DNA of 64,000 nucleotides. Origin: an uncultured Paludibaculum sp. Its GTDB lineage: Bacteria > Acidobacteriota > Terriglobia > Bryobacterales > Bryobacteraceae. Location of the stretch: contig NZ_OY762267.1 of assembly GCF_963665245.1 (NCBI RefSeq), forward strand, positions 2,542,001-2,606,000. The letters run 5' to 3'. A program made the position numbers and the translations under genes. This document shows, one piece after another, positions 45,926 through 55,021 of this stretch. The notes beneath the pieces were generated by a model. That model was not told the DNA's origin, made no database searches, and worked only from the letters and a program-made list of their open reading frames with translations. Positions within the stretch are counted from its first letter, which is position 1. Every line of letters begins with the position of its first letter.

Positions 45926-47797
45926 ATGACGCAGTTGCCTATGACCCGACGCAGTTTTGCAGCTTCCGCCTCCACACTACTGGCCGGACGGGCCGCTGAG
46001 ACACCCCGGCCTAATATCCTGTGGATCTCGTGCGAGGACATGGGGCCCCATCTGCATGCATGCGGGGACTCCTACTCGGTCACGCCCAATCTCGACAGGC
46101 TGGCCGCGCGCGGGTCGATTTACATGAACGCGTGGTCGAATGCTCCGGTGTGCGCCCCAGCACGAACAACGATCATTTCTGGCCTGTATCCGCCTTCTAC
46201 AGGCTCGGAGCACATGCGCTCGATGACGAGGATGCCAGCGGGCTGGAAGATGTTCCCCGGGTATCTGCGAGAGGCAGGCTATTACTGCTCAAACAACGTG
46301 AAGGAAGACTACAACCTCGAGAAGCCGGCGGGTACTTGGGACGATTCGAGCAAGCAGGCGCATTGGCGCAATCGAGCTGCGGGGCAGCCGTTCTTCTCGG
46401 TGTTCAATCTGGAGATTACACACGAAAGCCAGATCAGAAAGCGGCCGCACACGCTGGTGCACGATCCAGCAAAGGCGCGGATCCCGGCCTACCATCCGGA
46501 CACACCGGAGGTGCGGCACGACTGGGCTCAGTACTACGACAACATCACGACGATGGACGGGCAGGCGGGCAACATCCTCGCCGATTTGGAGAAAGACAGA
46601 CTGGCGGACGACACGATCGTGCTGTTTTTTGGCGATCACGGATCCGGGATGCCGCGCAGCAAGAGGTGGCCTTACAACTCTGGCTTGAACGTGTCGATTG
46701 TGGCGTCGATTCCGGAGAAGTGGAAGACGCTGGCGCCAAAGGACTATGCGGCAGGTGGCAAGAACGACCGGCTGGTAGGGTTTGTTGACTTGGCGCCGAC
46801 GATGCTGAGTCTGGCTGGGCTACCGGCGCAGCCCTTCCATCAGGGACACGCGTTCATGGGTCAACATGAGCGGCCGGCGCGCCAATACAGCTTTGGGTTC
46901 CGGGGCCGGATGGACGAGCGGTATGACTGCGTGCGGTCCGTGCGGAACCAGCATTTCGTCTACGTCCGGAACTACATGCCTCACAAGATCTACGGGCAAC
47001 ACCTGGCGTACATGTGGGAGACGCCAACGACGCCAGCATGGGAACGCCTGTACAAAGAGGGCAAGCTGAATGCGGCGCAGCGGAAGTTTTGGGAGAAGAA
47101 GCCGGCGGAGGAGTTGTTTGATCTGCGAGTGGATCGGGACGAAGTCAACAACTTGGCGGGATCGGCGCAACACAAGGCGGTGCTGGCCGAACTGCGGAAG
47201 GCGCACTTGGCCCACGAGCGCGAACTTCGCGATGTCGGGCTTCTGCCGGAAGACGAGATCCACCAGCGGTCGAAGGGCGGAGCTCCGTACGATATGGGTC
47301 ACGACGACAAGCTGTACTCCGCGGATAAGGTACTGGCAGCGGCGGACCTGGCCTCGTCACTAAAGCCAGGTGTCGGCAAGGAACTGAAGGCATTGATGGG
47401 AGACCGGGACTCGGCGTTGCGCTACTGGGGCGCTTTAGGCGTGCTGATGCGCGGCCCGGAAGAGGTGGGGGCTGCCCGCACGGAGTTGCTGGCGCTGCGT
47501 AGTGGACCGGCTCCGGCCGCGGCCATTGTGGCTGCGGAAGCATTGGGGCAGCACGGCACGCCGGAGGATCTGAAAGAGTCGCTCGCTCTACTGATCCGCC
47601 TCTCGGATTACGAGAAGCATGGTGCCTACGTCGCGATGCAGGCTCTGAACGCGATTACCGCGTTGGGAGCAAAAGCGGCGCCTTTGAAGGATCAGATTCA
47701 GGCGTTACCGGCCGCGGCTCCGGATCCGAAGGACCGCGGCCGTGCGGACAACTTCCAGAAACTGAAGCGCTACCTGTTGGAGGAAGTGTTGGCTTAG
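45926..47797 (+). CDS. Exported sulfatase with C-terminal HEAT-like repeats
   Basis: About 623 residues. The N-terminus is Tat-like (M-T-R-R-S-F-A-A-S-A-S). The catalytic motif C-A-P-A-R starting at Cys76 is the C-x-P-x-R sulfatase signature; the Cys becomes formylglycine. Metal-site residues appear in N-I-L-W-I-S-C-E-D-M-G near residue 30 and F-F-G-D-H-G near 235. After the sulfatase domain (about residues 25-480), alpha-helical repeats with L-x-x-x-D-x-x-x-R-x-x-A-L-G spacing fill the C-terminus. It should remove sulfate esters from a glycan. An ATG at 45941 is an alternative start, and the frame stays open back to 45884. It is convergent with the GH42 gene. Confidence 0.9.
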   Translation: MTQLPMTRRSFAASASTLLAGRAAETPRPNILWISCEDMGPHLHACGDSYSVTPNLDRLAARGSIYMNAWSNAPVCAPARTTIISGLYPPSTGSEHMRSMTRMPAGWKMFPGYLREAGYYCSNNVKEDYNLEKPAGTWDDSSKQAHWRNRAAGQPFFSVFNLEITHESQIRKRPHTLVHDPAKARIPAYHPDTPEVRHDWAQYYDNITTMDGQAGNILADLEKDRLADDTIVLFFGDHGSGMPRSKRWPYNSGLNVSIVASIPEKWKTLAPKDYAAGGKNDRLVGFVDLAPTMLSLAGLPAQPFHQGHAFMGQHERPARQYSFGFRGRMDERYDCVRSVRNQHFVYVRNYMPHKIYGQHLAYMWETPTTPAWERLYKEGKLNAAQRKFWEKKPAEELFDLRVDRDEVNNLAGSAQHKAVLAELRKAHLAHERELRDVGLLPEDEIHQRSKGGAPYDMGHDDKLYSADKVLAAADLASSLKPGVGKELKALMGDRDSALRYWGALGVLMRGPEEVGAARTELLALRSGPAPAAAIVAAEALGQHGTPEDLKESLALLIRLSDYEKHGAYVAMQALNAITALGAKAAPLKDQIQALPAAAPDPKDRGRADNFQKLKRYLLEEVLA

Positions 47798-47839
47798 TAC
47801 AGGGTTTCCGAAGTTCGCACACGTGTCGGCGGTAGGCTC

Positions 47840-47904
47840 TCAGCGATCAGCACTCAGCAATCAGCCCGCGCCGGTGTAGCTGACGGCTAAGAGCTGATCG
47901 CTGA
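47840..47904. terminator. Inverted repeat between convergent sulfatase and GH42 genes
   Basis: TCAGCGATCAGC (47840-47851) is repeated perfectly inverted as GCTGATCGCTGA (47893-47904), 12 bp, with a 41-nt loop that contains further ATCAGC copies and GTAGCTGACGGCT. Motifs of this GATCAGC type are common intergenic repeats in several soil phyla. It may stop transcription from both sides; no T-run is present. Confidence 0.45.
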
Positions 47905-47948
47905 CGGCTGCGTCGCAAATGCGTCACGATAATTCCGAACGTGAGTAC

Positions 47949-50213
47949 TTAAGGTCGAGGCGACAGGCGCAGCACCCGGACGGCGTTCGGCTCCAGATGG
48001 ACCGAGAATTCGACGACTTGTGGCAAGGATTGAAGGGCCACGGTGCCGGGATTGATGAGGTCCACGGCCTGGAGGTTTCCACCGGGCACACGGAGGCGGA
48101 CTATCGATTCCACCGGTTTGGCGGAGTGATTGAGGACAAAGACGAGCCGGTCTGGGCCGGATTCGAGCCAACGGACCTCCGCGTTGGCGGTCTGGACCGG
48201 ACGGGTGACGCCGCTCCAGGCCAGCAGGCTGTCGAAGAATCGCGCAGACGCAGCAGTGGGCGTGGTTTGATAGGCGGCGCTCAGGTAGGAACCGAGCATG
48301 AGGGTTCTGCCGCGGCCAAAGGTGGAGGCGACGGCAGCCGCATCGCCGTTGACATAGCGGGCGACGACACGGGAGGCCGGGCCAAGCGGCTCAAGGGATT
48401 CTTCGAACCAGGTACCGGGCAGCGCATCGCCAGACTGGAGGCCAGGGAATGCTGTGCTGGCCCAATGGATGACGGTTCGGCCCTTCGGTGCGGTTTGGAT
48501 TGCAGTTTCGCGGCATCCCATGAGCTCCCAGAGGCCCATGCCGGGGATACGATCTGACGCCTTGCCGCCCTCGTTCATCCAACCGAGGCGAGCCTCGGCA
48601 ACCAAAGCCCCTCCAGCGGCGACGTACGCCCGCAGGAGCTGCGCTGGAGCTTCCGGCATCATGAGCGGGTAAGGGAAGTAGACAAGCTTGTATTGACGCA
48701 GCTTCTCCGGCGTGAGATGAGCGATGTGGATGAAGTCGATGGGGACGTTTGTGGAGAAGAGAGCGCGATGGATGCCGAGGAGGGAGTCGCGTTCGATGCC
48801 GGCGACCTCGCCCTGCGGGCCGCCGTAGACCGCGGCGCGCTGGCGGCCTCCAACAAAGTGCGATAGGGGGTTGTAGAGGATGGCGACCTCAGCTTGCGGC
48901 GGGCGGGCGTCGAGAAAGAGTTTCTGGTTGCGGTCGACGACACGGGCGATCGACCCGGCTTCGCGGGCACGGGCGGTGATGGTGCCATCGAGCTGGTTGA
49001 GGCCAAAGCCGCCGGATTCGTAGCCGGAGCTCATGGGGTACCAGGCATAGTAGTTGATGGCTTTAGCTCCGCGGGCGAGCGCGGACCAGGTCCAGATGCG
49101 GATGTCTTCGGGCGTGACCGTGGGGCTGACGTTGAGGGCGATGGTGCCGAAGCCGCCCTGGAGTTCTCCGATCCAAAAGCCTTTGCGCCCGGCGTCGAAG
49201 CCGAAGGATCGGGTGAAGTCGAGGAGGGCGGCCCGCCAGGGGACGTCGCGGTCGATGAAAGCGGAGTGCTTGGGGTAGAAGGAGGTGCCGTAGTAATCGA
49301 CTTGCCCGGCCATCGTCCAATCGTCGGATTGTCCTTCCCAGTGATGGGGCGAGGCGAAGAGACCGACGCCGGCAGCGTGGCTGGCGGCAAGGCGGTCCGG
49401 CGCGGCGTGCTTGGCAGCATCGGCTCGGTCACGGAGATCCTGACCGAGTTTGTCTACGATGAAGGCCTTCCAATCGATGTAGTCGGTGAAGGACAGGATG
49501 GTGCTGAATCGGCCGGGCTCCACCTGATCCCACGAGTGATATTGGCGGTACCAGGCGGTGTTGAGGTGATCGAGTGACCCGTATTTAGTCTGGAGCCATG
49601 TGCGGAACCGGGCAAGGGTATTGGGGCAGTAGCAGAACTCGGGCTTCTCGATGAAAACGGGCGTGGCCCAGTTGATCACGTGGGGTTCGCTCCAAAGATC
49701 GAACCCGAGGAAGGCCGGGCTGCGTTTGAGATGATCGGCGAGGGCTGTGTAGAAAGCGCGGTCGGCGGCACGGACTCCGGCGTGGTCGCGGCAGTAGCCA
49801 GGCGCGGACTCAGGCTGTATGACTTCACCGCCGGCTGAGACGAAGCGGGCATCGGGGTATTTCTCGCCGACCCACTGCGGAGCGGAATCCATATAGACCT
49901 GGACAAGGAGATGAAGTCCCTCTTCCTGAGCGAGTTCGAGCAGGACGTCGAGAGTCTCAAAGTTGTAACGCTTCTCGGCGGGCTCACCGGTGGCCCAATC
50001 GATCCAGGCGCGGAGAGTGTTGAAGCCGAGTGCCTTGATCTGGCGGACATCCTGACGCCAGAGCTCTTTCTTGGTTCGGGCTCCGGATTCGAGCATCGGG
50101 GCTCGCGCCTTGCCTCCGCCATACCAGACTGAAATCGGAAAGACAGATTGAGGCTGGGCCTGCAGGGCCAATGTAGCGAGCGCAAAGACGAGTGTGAGGG
50201 CAATCCGGATCAT
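47949..50213 (-). CDS. Secreted GH42-type beta-galactosidase-like protein
   Basis: A 754-residue protein with a signal peptide (MIRIALTLVFALATLALQAQ). The start at 50213 has GGAG 7 nt upstream. The N-terminal TIM barrel carries the acid/base Glu in D-L-W-S-E-P-H near residue 195 and the nucleophile Glu in W-I-G-E-L-Q-G-G near 365, both in the positions expected for family GH42. The G-L-x-x-L-G-F-N-T-L-R-x-W pattern near residue 62 is also typical. A GATase-like trimerisation domain (about 430-640) and a small C-terminal beta domain follow. It probably releases galactose or a related sugar from an imported or extracellular glycan, in line with the sulfatase next to it. Confidence 0.88.
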   Translation of the reverse strand: MIRIALTLVFALATLALQAQPQSVFPISVWYGGGKARAPMLESGARTKKELWRQDVRQIKALGFNTLRAWIDWATGEPAEKRYNFETLDVLLELAQEEGLHLLVQVYMDSAPQWVGEKYPDARFVSAGGEVIQPESAPGYCRDHAGVRAADRAFYTALADHLKRSPAFLGFDLWSEPHVINWATPVFIEKPEFCYCPNTLARFRTWLQTKYGSLDHLNTAWYRQYHSWDQVEPGRFSTILSFTDYIDWKAFIVDKLGQDLRDRADAAKHAAPDRLAASHAAGVGLFASPHHWEGQSDDWTMAGQVDYYGTSFYPKHSAFIDRDVPWRAALLDFTRSFGFDAGRKGFWIGELQGGFGTIALNVSPTVTPEDIRIWTWSALARGAKAINYYAWYPMSSGYESGGFGLNQLDGTITARAREAGSIARVVDRNQKLFLDARPPQAEVAILYNPLSHFVGGRQRAAVYGGPQGEVAGIERDSLLGIHRALFSTNVPIDFIHIAHLTPEKLRQYKLVYFPYPLMMPEAPAQLLRAYVAAGGALVAEARLGWMNEGGKASDRIPGMGLWELMGCRETAIQTAPKGRTVIHWASTAFPGLQSGDALPGTWFEESLEPLGPASRVVARYVNGDAAAVASTFGRGRTLMLGSYLSAAYQTTPTAASARFFDSLLAWSGVTRPVQTANAEVRWLESGPDRLVFVLNHSAKPVESIVRLRVPGGNLQAVDLINPGTVALQSLPQVVEFSVHLEPNAVRVLRLSPRP

Positions 50214-50270
50214 GCGGAACTCCGGGCCCAACGGGCCCAGATCCACGGTAGCGTGCGCGGGCGGCGCTTG

Positions 50271-51068
50271 TCAGAGAGCGGCGCTACACAGATCGGATAG
50301 GGTGACGGTATTGGCCATCGTGGCCGACCGGACAACGGAGAGAACCGGACGGGCCTTGGCTTCTTTCTCCATGGCCGTTTGTAGCTGATTCAGGACAGTT
50401 TCGGCGGAGAGGGCATCGGGGTGAGTGGGGCCCAGTAGGATGCGCCGCATCTCCAGGGACTGACGGGCCGGCGTGAGGCCGTCCTGGAAGCGGCCGCGGC
50501 TGAACTGAAGGGCCGCGAGGTGGTAGCACATGGTAGCAGTGAGGGCGTTGACCTCACCGAATGCGCGCCGGGCGAATAAAATGGCGAGACCGTAAAGGCA
50601 GACGGCTTGCTCAAAGTTGCCGGCAAGCCGGTAGTTCAGTGCCAGGTGGTCGCAGGCAGAGATGAGGAGTTCGGGGACTTCGTGGTTCACTTCAGCGAGC
50701 CGGACGGCCTGCTGGAACGGGACTTCGGCATGGCGGTAGCGGCCGAGTTGGCGCAATGCGACCCCGTGGAGGATCAACGCGTCAAGGAGAAGGGACTCGC
50801 GCTGCCCGGCCGGAATGGACGACCCAAGTTCGTTGAGAACCTCGCGCGCCCTTTCCGCACAGTCGAGGGCTTCGGCCCACGCGCGACGGCGGTCGAGGAT
50901 CCAACCGAGGCGGCAAAGGGCGGTGACAACATCGACGTGGACGGGACATAGCTCCTCAAGGATGAGGAGAGACTCCCGACAGAGATCCTCGGCCTCATCC
51001 AATCGTCCACCTTCCAGACGGTCATAGACGGACTGTCGAATCGCCTTGTGGATAGCACTCATATTCAT
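50271..51068 (-). CDS. Tetratricopeptide-repeat protein
   Basis: A 265-residue soluble protein built from four to five TPR-like helical pairs: V-Y-D-R-L-E-G-G-R-L-D-E-A-E-D-L near residue 14, C-R-L-G-W-I-L-D-R-R-R-A-W-A-E-A-L near 51, L-R-Q-L-G-R-Y-R-H-A-E near 102, L-N-Y-R-L-A-G-N-F-E-Q-A-V near 146, and L-A-A-L-Q-F-S-R-G-R-F-Q-D-G near 187. A G-P-T-H-P-D-A-L motif near 220 is usual in TPR/kinesin-light-chain proteins. No signal peptide. It is divergent from the ECF sigma gene with 140 bp between starts; the TPR content also matches the kinase of that operon, so a common pathway is possible. The start codon may be 51062. Confidence 0.78.
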   Translation of the reverse strand: MNMSAIHKAIRQSVYDRLEGGRLDEAEDLCRESLLILEELCPVHVDVVTALCRLGWILDRRRAWAEALDCAERAREVLNELGSSIPAGQRESLLLDALILHGVALRQLGRYRHAEVPFQQAVRLAEVNHEVPELLISACDHLALNYRLAGNFEQAVCLYGLAILFARRAFGEVNALTATMCYHLAALQFSRGRFQDGLTPARQSLEMRRILLGPTHPDALSAETVLNQLQTAMEKEAKARPVLSVVRSATMANTVTLSDLCSAAL

Positions 51069-51208
51069 AACTTTTGCGCCTGCAGGTGGGACGTGGCCCG
51101 GACCAGGGACCAGGTTCCGCTACCTCTCGTGGCCTCCAACTAGATGTGCGTAAACGACCGGCAAAATGTGGCAATGCGCGTGGATATTTTTCACGGCTAG
51201 AATGGGCT

Positions 51209-51796
51209 ATGGTCAATTTGCCCGGTGGATCTACCCGGGAACAGGTGACGAAGCTTCTTGTGGACTGGGGCCAAGGGAACAAGGAAGCACTGGACCTGCT
51301 CACCCCCATTGTTTATAGAGAATTGCACAACTTGGCGGAGCGGTATCTGCGTTTGGAGAGGAACGCGGCAACGCTGCAGCCAACGGCATTGGTGCACGAG
51401 GCATATCTAAAACTGGTGGCCCAGGATGCGCCGGACTGGCAGAGCCGGTCGCACTTCTTTGGAGTGGCGGCCCACCTGATGCGGCAGATCCTCGTGGACA
51501 ACGCTCGGAGACACCGGAGTGAAAAGCGGGGCGGCGGCGTGGCAGACGTTCCGCTGGACGAGGCGTTGTCGCTTGCTCCGGAGCGGAGTGCGGGCGTTAT
51601 TGCCTTGGACGATGCTCTGAACCAGCTCGCCGTAGTGGATGAACGCAAGGCCAAGGTGATCGAGTTGCGTTTTTTTGGCGGGATGACCGTGGAGGAAACC
51701 GCGGATGCGCTGGAGGTCTCGGTGGCTACTGTGGGTAGGGAGCAGAGACTGGCCGAGGCGTGGCTGCATAGAGAGATGAGCCGGACCTCCGCATAG
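51209..51796 (+). CDS. ECF-type RNA polymerase sigma factor (TIGR02999-like)
   Basis: A 195-residue sigma factor. Region 2 starts with L-V-D-W-G-Q-G-N-K-E-A-L-D-L-L and Y-R-E-L-H-N-L-A-E-R-Y-L-R-L-E-R; the T-L-Q-P-T-A-L-V-H-E-A-Y-L-K-L segment and S-R-x-H-F-F-G-V-A-A-H-L-M-R-Q-I-L are marks of the TIGR02999/ECF group common in acidobacteria and planctomycetes. Region 4 has the helix-turn-helix T-V-E-E-T-A-D-A-L-E-V-S-V-A-T-V. Such factors are usually controlled by a neighbouring Ser/Thr kinase rather than by an anti-sigma factor, and the kinase gene begins 11 bp downstream. A TAGAAT hexamer ends 5 nt before the ATG. Confidence 0.9.
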   Translation: MVNLPGGSTREQVTKLLVDWGQGNKEALDLLTPIVYRELHNLAERYLRLERNAATLQPTALVHEAYLKLVAQDAPDWQSRSHFFGVAAHLMRQILVDNARRHRSEKRGGGVADVPLDEALSLAPERSAGVIALDDALNQLAVVDERKAKVIELRFFGGMTVEETADALEVSVATVGREQRLAEAWLHREMSRTSA

Positions 51797-51807
51797 ATGA
51801 CGACGGG

Positions 51808-54534
51808 ATGATGTCACCCGAGAACTGGAAGCGAGTAGAGGAACTGTTCTACGAGGCGGTTGAACTGCCTAAGACGGAGCGCGGGCCGTGGTTGGACGCG
51901 CAGTGCGGAGGCGACGCTGAACTGCGGTCAGAGGTTCTGGCGCTGCTGGCCAGTGACGAATCGGGCCGGGGCTTTGTGGAGCAGGAGGTAGCGGGGGCGG
52001 TTCTGGAACTGCACTCGCGCCAGACGGCACCGGAAGCGCGGCGGATTGGGCCTTACCGGCTGGTGCGGGAGTTGGGCCGCGGCGGGATGGGTACGGTCTA
52101 CCTGGCGGAGCGGGCGGACGACCAGTATCAGGGCGAGGTCGCGATCAAGCTGGTCAGGCAGGGGATGGACACCGAGTTCTTCCTGGCCCGGTTCCGGCGG
52201 GAGCGCCAGACGCTGGCGCGGCTGCAGCATCCGAACATTGCGCGCCTGCTGGATAGCGGGACGACCGAGGATGGACTGCCATTTATCGTGATGGAACGGG
52301 TGGATGGGGTCCCCATCAACACCTATTGCGAGGAACACAAGCTGGGTGTGGAGCCGTTGCTGCGGCTGTACCTGCAGGTCTGCGCCGCGGTGGCGCATGC
52401 GCATCAGAATCTGGTGGTGCATCGGGACCTGAAGCCGGGCAACATTCTGGTTGATACGACGGGCACCCCCAAGCTGCTGGATTTCGGCATCTGCAAGCTG
52501 CTGCTGCATGAACCGGGGGAAGGTGAGACGGTGACGGGGGCGGCGATGATGACGCCGGACTATGCGAGTCCGGAGCAGGTGCGCGGAGAACCGATCACCG
52601 TTGCCAGCGACATTTATTCCCTGGGCGCCGTGCTGTTTGAGCTGCTGACCGGCTCGCGGCCGCACCTGATCGAGAAGTACTCACCGCAGATGCTGGAGCG
52701 GGCGATCTGCGAGGAGCAGATCCGGCGGCCGAGCACCTTGGTCAGCGATAAGACCAGGGCGAGGCAACTAGCCGGGGATCTGGACACGATCATCGGCCGG
52801 GCGATGCAGAAGGAACCGGCGCGGCGCTACCAGTCGGTAGAACAGTTCGCGAGCGACATCCGCCGTCACCTGGAACACCGGCCCATCACCGCACGGCCGG
52901 ATACTGTGGCTTACCGGGCGCGAAAGTTCGTCCAAAGGAACGGGGGCGTGATGGCGGCCGGACTGACCGTGGCCGCGGCGTTGACCGGAGGTGTCATCGT
53001 GTCGGCGCACGAAGCGGCTGTGGCCCGGCAGAGATTCGGGCAGACACGGAAGCTGGCGAATGCACTGATCTTCGACCTGTACGACAGAGTGAAGCCGCTG
53101 CCGGGCTCCCTGGGCGCGCGGGAGGCGATTGTCCGGACGGGCCTGGAGTATCTGGACAACCTGGCGCTGTCGTCCCGGGACGACGGGGATTTGCGGGCGG
53201 AACTGGCCGGCGCCTATGAGCGGATGGGCGAGGTGCAGGGCAACATCCTGGGCTCGCACAAGGGCGACACCGAGGGAGCGAAGGCGAGTTTCAGGAAGGC
53301 GCTGGCGACGATGGAGGGTTTGCCCAACAACAGCCCGGCCGGCTTGGCACGGCTGAGGGTGTACCAACGGCTTGGCAACCTGGAGAGCTACACGGGACAT
53401 AAGGCCGAGGCTCTGCGGCTGTATCAGGAAGCAGTGAAGGTCGGCGATGATCTAGCGACGAGCGGGTTGAACAACGAGGCCCGGCGGAGTCTGGCCGGTG
53501 TCTACGATTCGATCAGCAGGGTGTACCGGGAAAACGGCAAGTCGAAAGAGTCGCTGGAGAGCGAGAAACAGGCACTGGGGCTGCTGGAGGATGCGCTGAA
53601 GGCTAACCCGGAGGACCGGGAGTTGCAGGCATCGGTCGCGGCCACGAATGCAGGGTATGGCATGGCGTTGGCGGGCGTGAACCAACTGGAAGCGGCGGTG
53701 AGCCGGTTTCAGCTGGCGGCGGATTCCTGGGAGAAGATCTGCCGGGACGAGCCGACCAACATCGACCACCAGCGGCAAAGGATGCTGGCGTACAGTCACC
53801 TGGGCGATGTGAAGGGAAACCCGAACTATCCGAACCTGGGCGACAAGGCGGGCGCGCTGGCGGCGTTCCGCAAGATGATGGAGATCGCCAGGGACTTGCA
53901 CGCGGGCAATCCGTCGGACCAGGGGAGCCTGTTCGACTACGGGATGGCGACGATGCGCACGGCGGCGCTGCCGGCGCAGAGCGCGGAGGAGCAGGTGGTC
54001 CTGTTCCGGCAGGCGTCGGAACTGCTGGAGCAGGCGTCGAAGAACAGCCCGGCCAATATCAACATCGTGGTGAATCTGGCGGCGCTGCACGAGCAGTTGG
54101 GCGATGTACTTCTGGGGGCGGGCCGGGCGCGGGAAGCCGACCACGAATTCCTGGTGAGCCACCAACTGGCGGAACAACACCTGGCGGAGATGCTGCCGTT
54201 CTATCGAATCTACATCACGACCGGCCGGAGGCTGGCGGAGGCAGCCGCGGGGCGCGGCGAGAGTGAGGCGGCGCTACGGTATGCCGACCAGGCGGTGGCT
54301 GTCGCGGAGAAGCTTAGCACGGTAAAGGGGGCAGGCGTGCCGCAGCGGGCTCTGGCGCCCAGGGCTTACTCCGGATTGGCGTCGACCTACGAAAAACTGC
54401 ATCGAGCCGCGGATGCGCGGCGCTGGCACGAGAAGGCACTGGCTCAGTTTCGGGAACTGCAGGACAAGCCCGGATTCACGCGCTATCACAGGGACGAGAT
54501 GCAGCGTGTGGAAAAGGCATTGAAAGGGAAGTGA
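51808..54534 (+). CDS. Membrane Ser/Thr protein kinase with TPR sensor domain
   Basis: A 908-residue protein. Residues 1-75 form a short helical leader seen in ECF-linked kinases (W-K-R-V-E-E-L-F-Y-E-A-V-E-L). The kinase domain covers about 80-350: P-loop G-R-G-G-M-G-T-V-Y, lysine in V-A-I-K-L, catalytic H-R-D-L-K-P-G-N near residue 205, D-F-G near 225, and D-Y-A-S-P-E-Q-V in the activation segment. One membrane helix lies near 385-405 (VMAAGLTVAAALTGGVIVSA), so the C-terminal 500 residues, rich in TPR-like helices, face the periplasm. It likely senses an outside cue and signals to the sigma factor. The globin gene begins at its stop codon. Confidence 0.93.
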   Translation: MMSPENWKRVEELFYEAVELPKTERGPWLDAQCGGDAELRSEVLALLASDESGRGFVEQEVAGAVLELHSRQTAPEARRIGPYRLVRELGRGGMGTVYLAERADDQYQGEVAIKLVRQGMDTEFFLARFRRERQTLARLQHPNIARLLDSGTTEDGLPFIVMERVDGVPINTYCEEHKLGVEPLLRLYLQVCAAVAHAHQNLVVHRDLKPGNILVDTTGTPKLLDFGICKLLLHEPGEGETVTGAAMMTPDYASPEQVRGEPITVASDIYSLGAVLFELLTGSRPHLIEKYSPQMLERAICEEQIRRPSTLVSDKTRARQLAGDLDTIIGRAMQKEPARRYQSVEQFASDIRRHLEHRPITARPDTVAYRARKFVQRNGGVMAAGLTVAAALTGGVIVSAHEAAVARQRFGQTRKLANALIFDLYDRVKPLPGSLGAREAIVRTGLEYLDNLALSSRDDGDLRAELAGAYERMGEVQGNILGSHKGDTEGAKASFRKALATMEGLPNNSPAGLARLRVYQRLGNLESYTGHKAEALRLYQEAVKVGDDLATSGLNNEARRSLAGVYDSISRVYRENGKSKESLESEKQALGLLEDALKANPEDRELQASVAATNAGYGMALAGVNQLEAAVSRFQLAADSWEKICRDEPTNIDHQRQRMLAYSHLGDVKGNPNYPNLGDKAGALAAFRKMMEIARDLHAGNPSDQGSLFDYGMATMRTAALPAQSAEEQVVLFRQASELLEQASKNSPANINIVVNLAALHEQLGDVLLGAGRAREADHEFLVSHQLAEQHLAEMLPFYRIYITTGRRLAEAAAGRGESEAALRYADQAVAVAEKLSTVKGAGVPQRALAPRAYSGLASTYEKLHRAADARRWHEKALAQFRELQDKPGFTRYHRDEMQRVEKALKGK

Positions 54535-54941
54535 TGCGGCAGGATGCACAACTGGTCCGCGAGAGCTTTGAGCTGATCCGGGAGATGGCGATCCCGACGG
54601 CGATGTTGTTTTATGGACGGCTGTTCGATATGGATCCGTCTCTACGCGGATTGTTCCACGTCGATTTCAAAGCGCAATCGGTGAAGCTGATGGACACGTT
54701 GTCACTGGTGGTGGAAAGTGCCGACCGGTTGGATCAGTTGCGGCCCACATTGAGAGACCTCGGGCGGAGGCACGTCGACTACGGCGTGCAGCCACAGCAC
54801 TACCAGACGGTGAGCACAGCATTGATCTGGGCGCTGGCCCAGGCGATGCAGCCCGACTTTTACGATGACGTGCGGGCGGCCTGGACGCACATTCTGGATG
54901 AGGTTTGCCGGGAGATGCTGGCGGGGGCGGAGCGGGGCTGA
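54534..54941 (+). CDS. Single-domain globin
   Basis: A 135-residue globin of the flavohaemoglobin/Vitreoscilla type. CD1 Phe is F41 in L-R-G-L-F, Gln48 is a fair E7 candidate, and the proximal His is H80 in G-R-R-H-V-D-Y-G-V, a very typical F-helix motif. It binds heme and hence O2, NO or CO; a reductase domain is absent. The ATG at 54534 shares its A with the kinase stop codon (TGATG), with AAGGGAAG as Shine-Dalgarno, so it is translated with the kinase. A GTG three bases earlier is an alternative start. A role as gas sensor or NO scavenger in this pathway is inference from coupling. Confidence 0.9.
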   Translation: MRQDAQLVRESFELIREMAIPTAMLFYGRLFDMDPSLRGLFHVDFKAQSVKLMDTLSLVVESADRLDQLRPTLRDLGRRHVDYGVQPQHYQTVSTALIWALAQAMQPDFYDDVRAAWTHILDEVCREMLAGAERG

Positions 54942-55021
54942 AACCGCGTGGGCGTCGCGTGATAGCATGCTGGGTCAGCGAGGGCCTGGCGCGGCTCAAC
55001 GTGTCCGCAGCAGGAGGTTTC

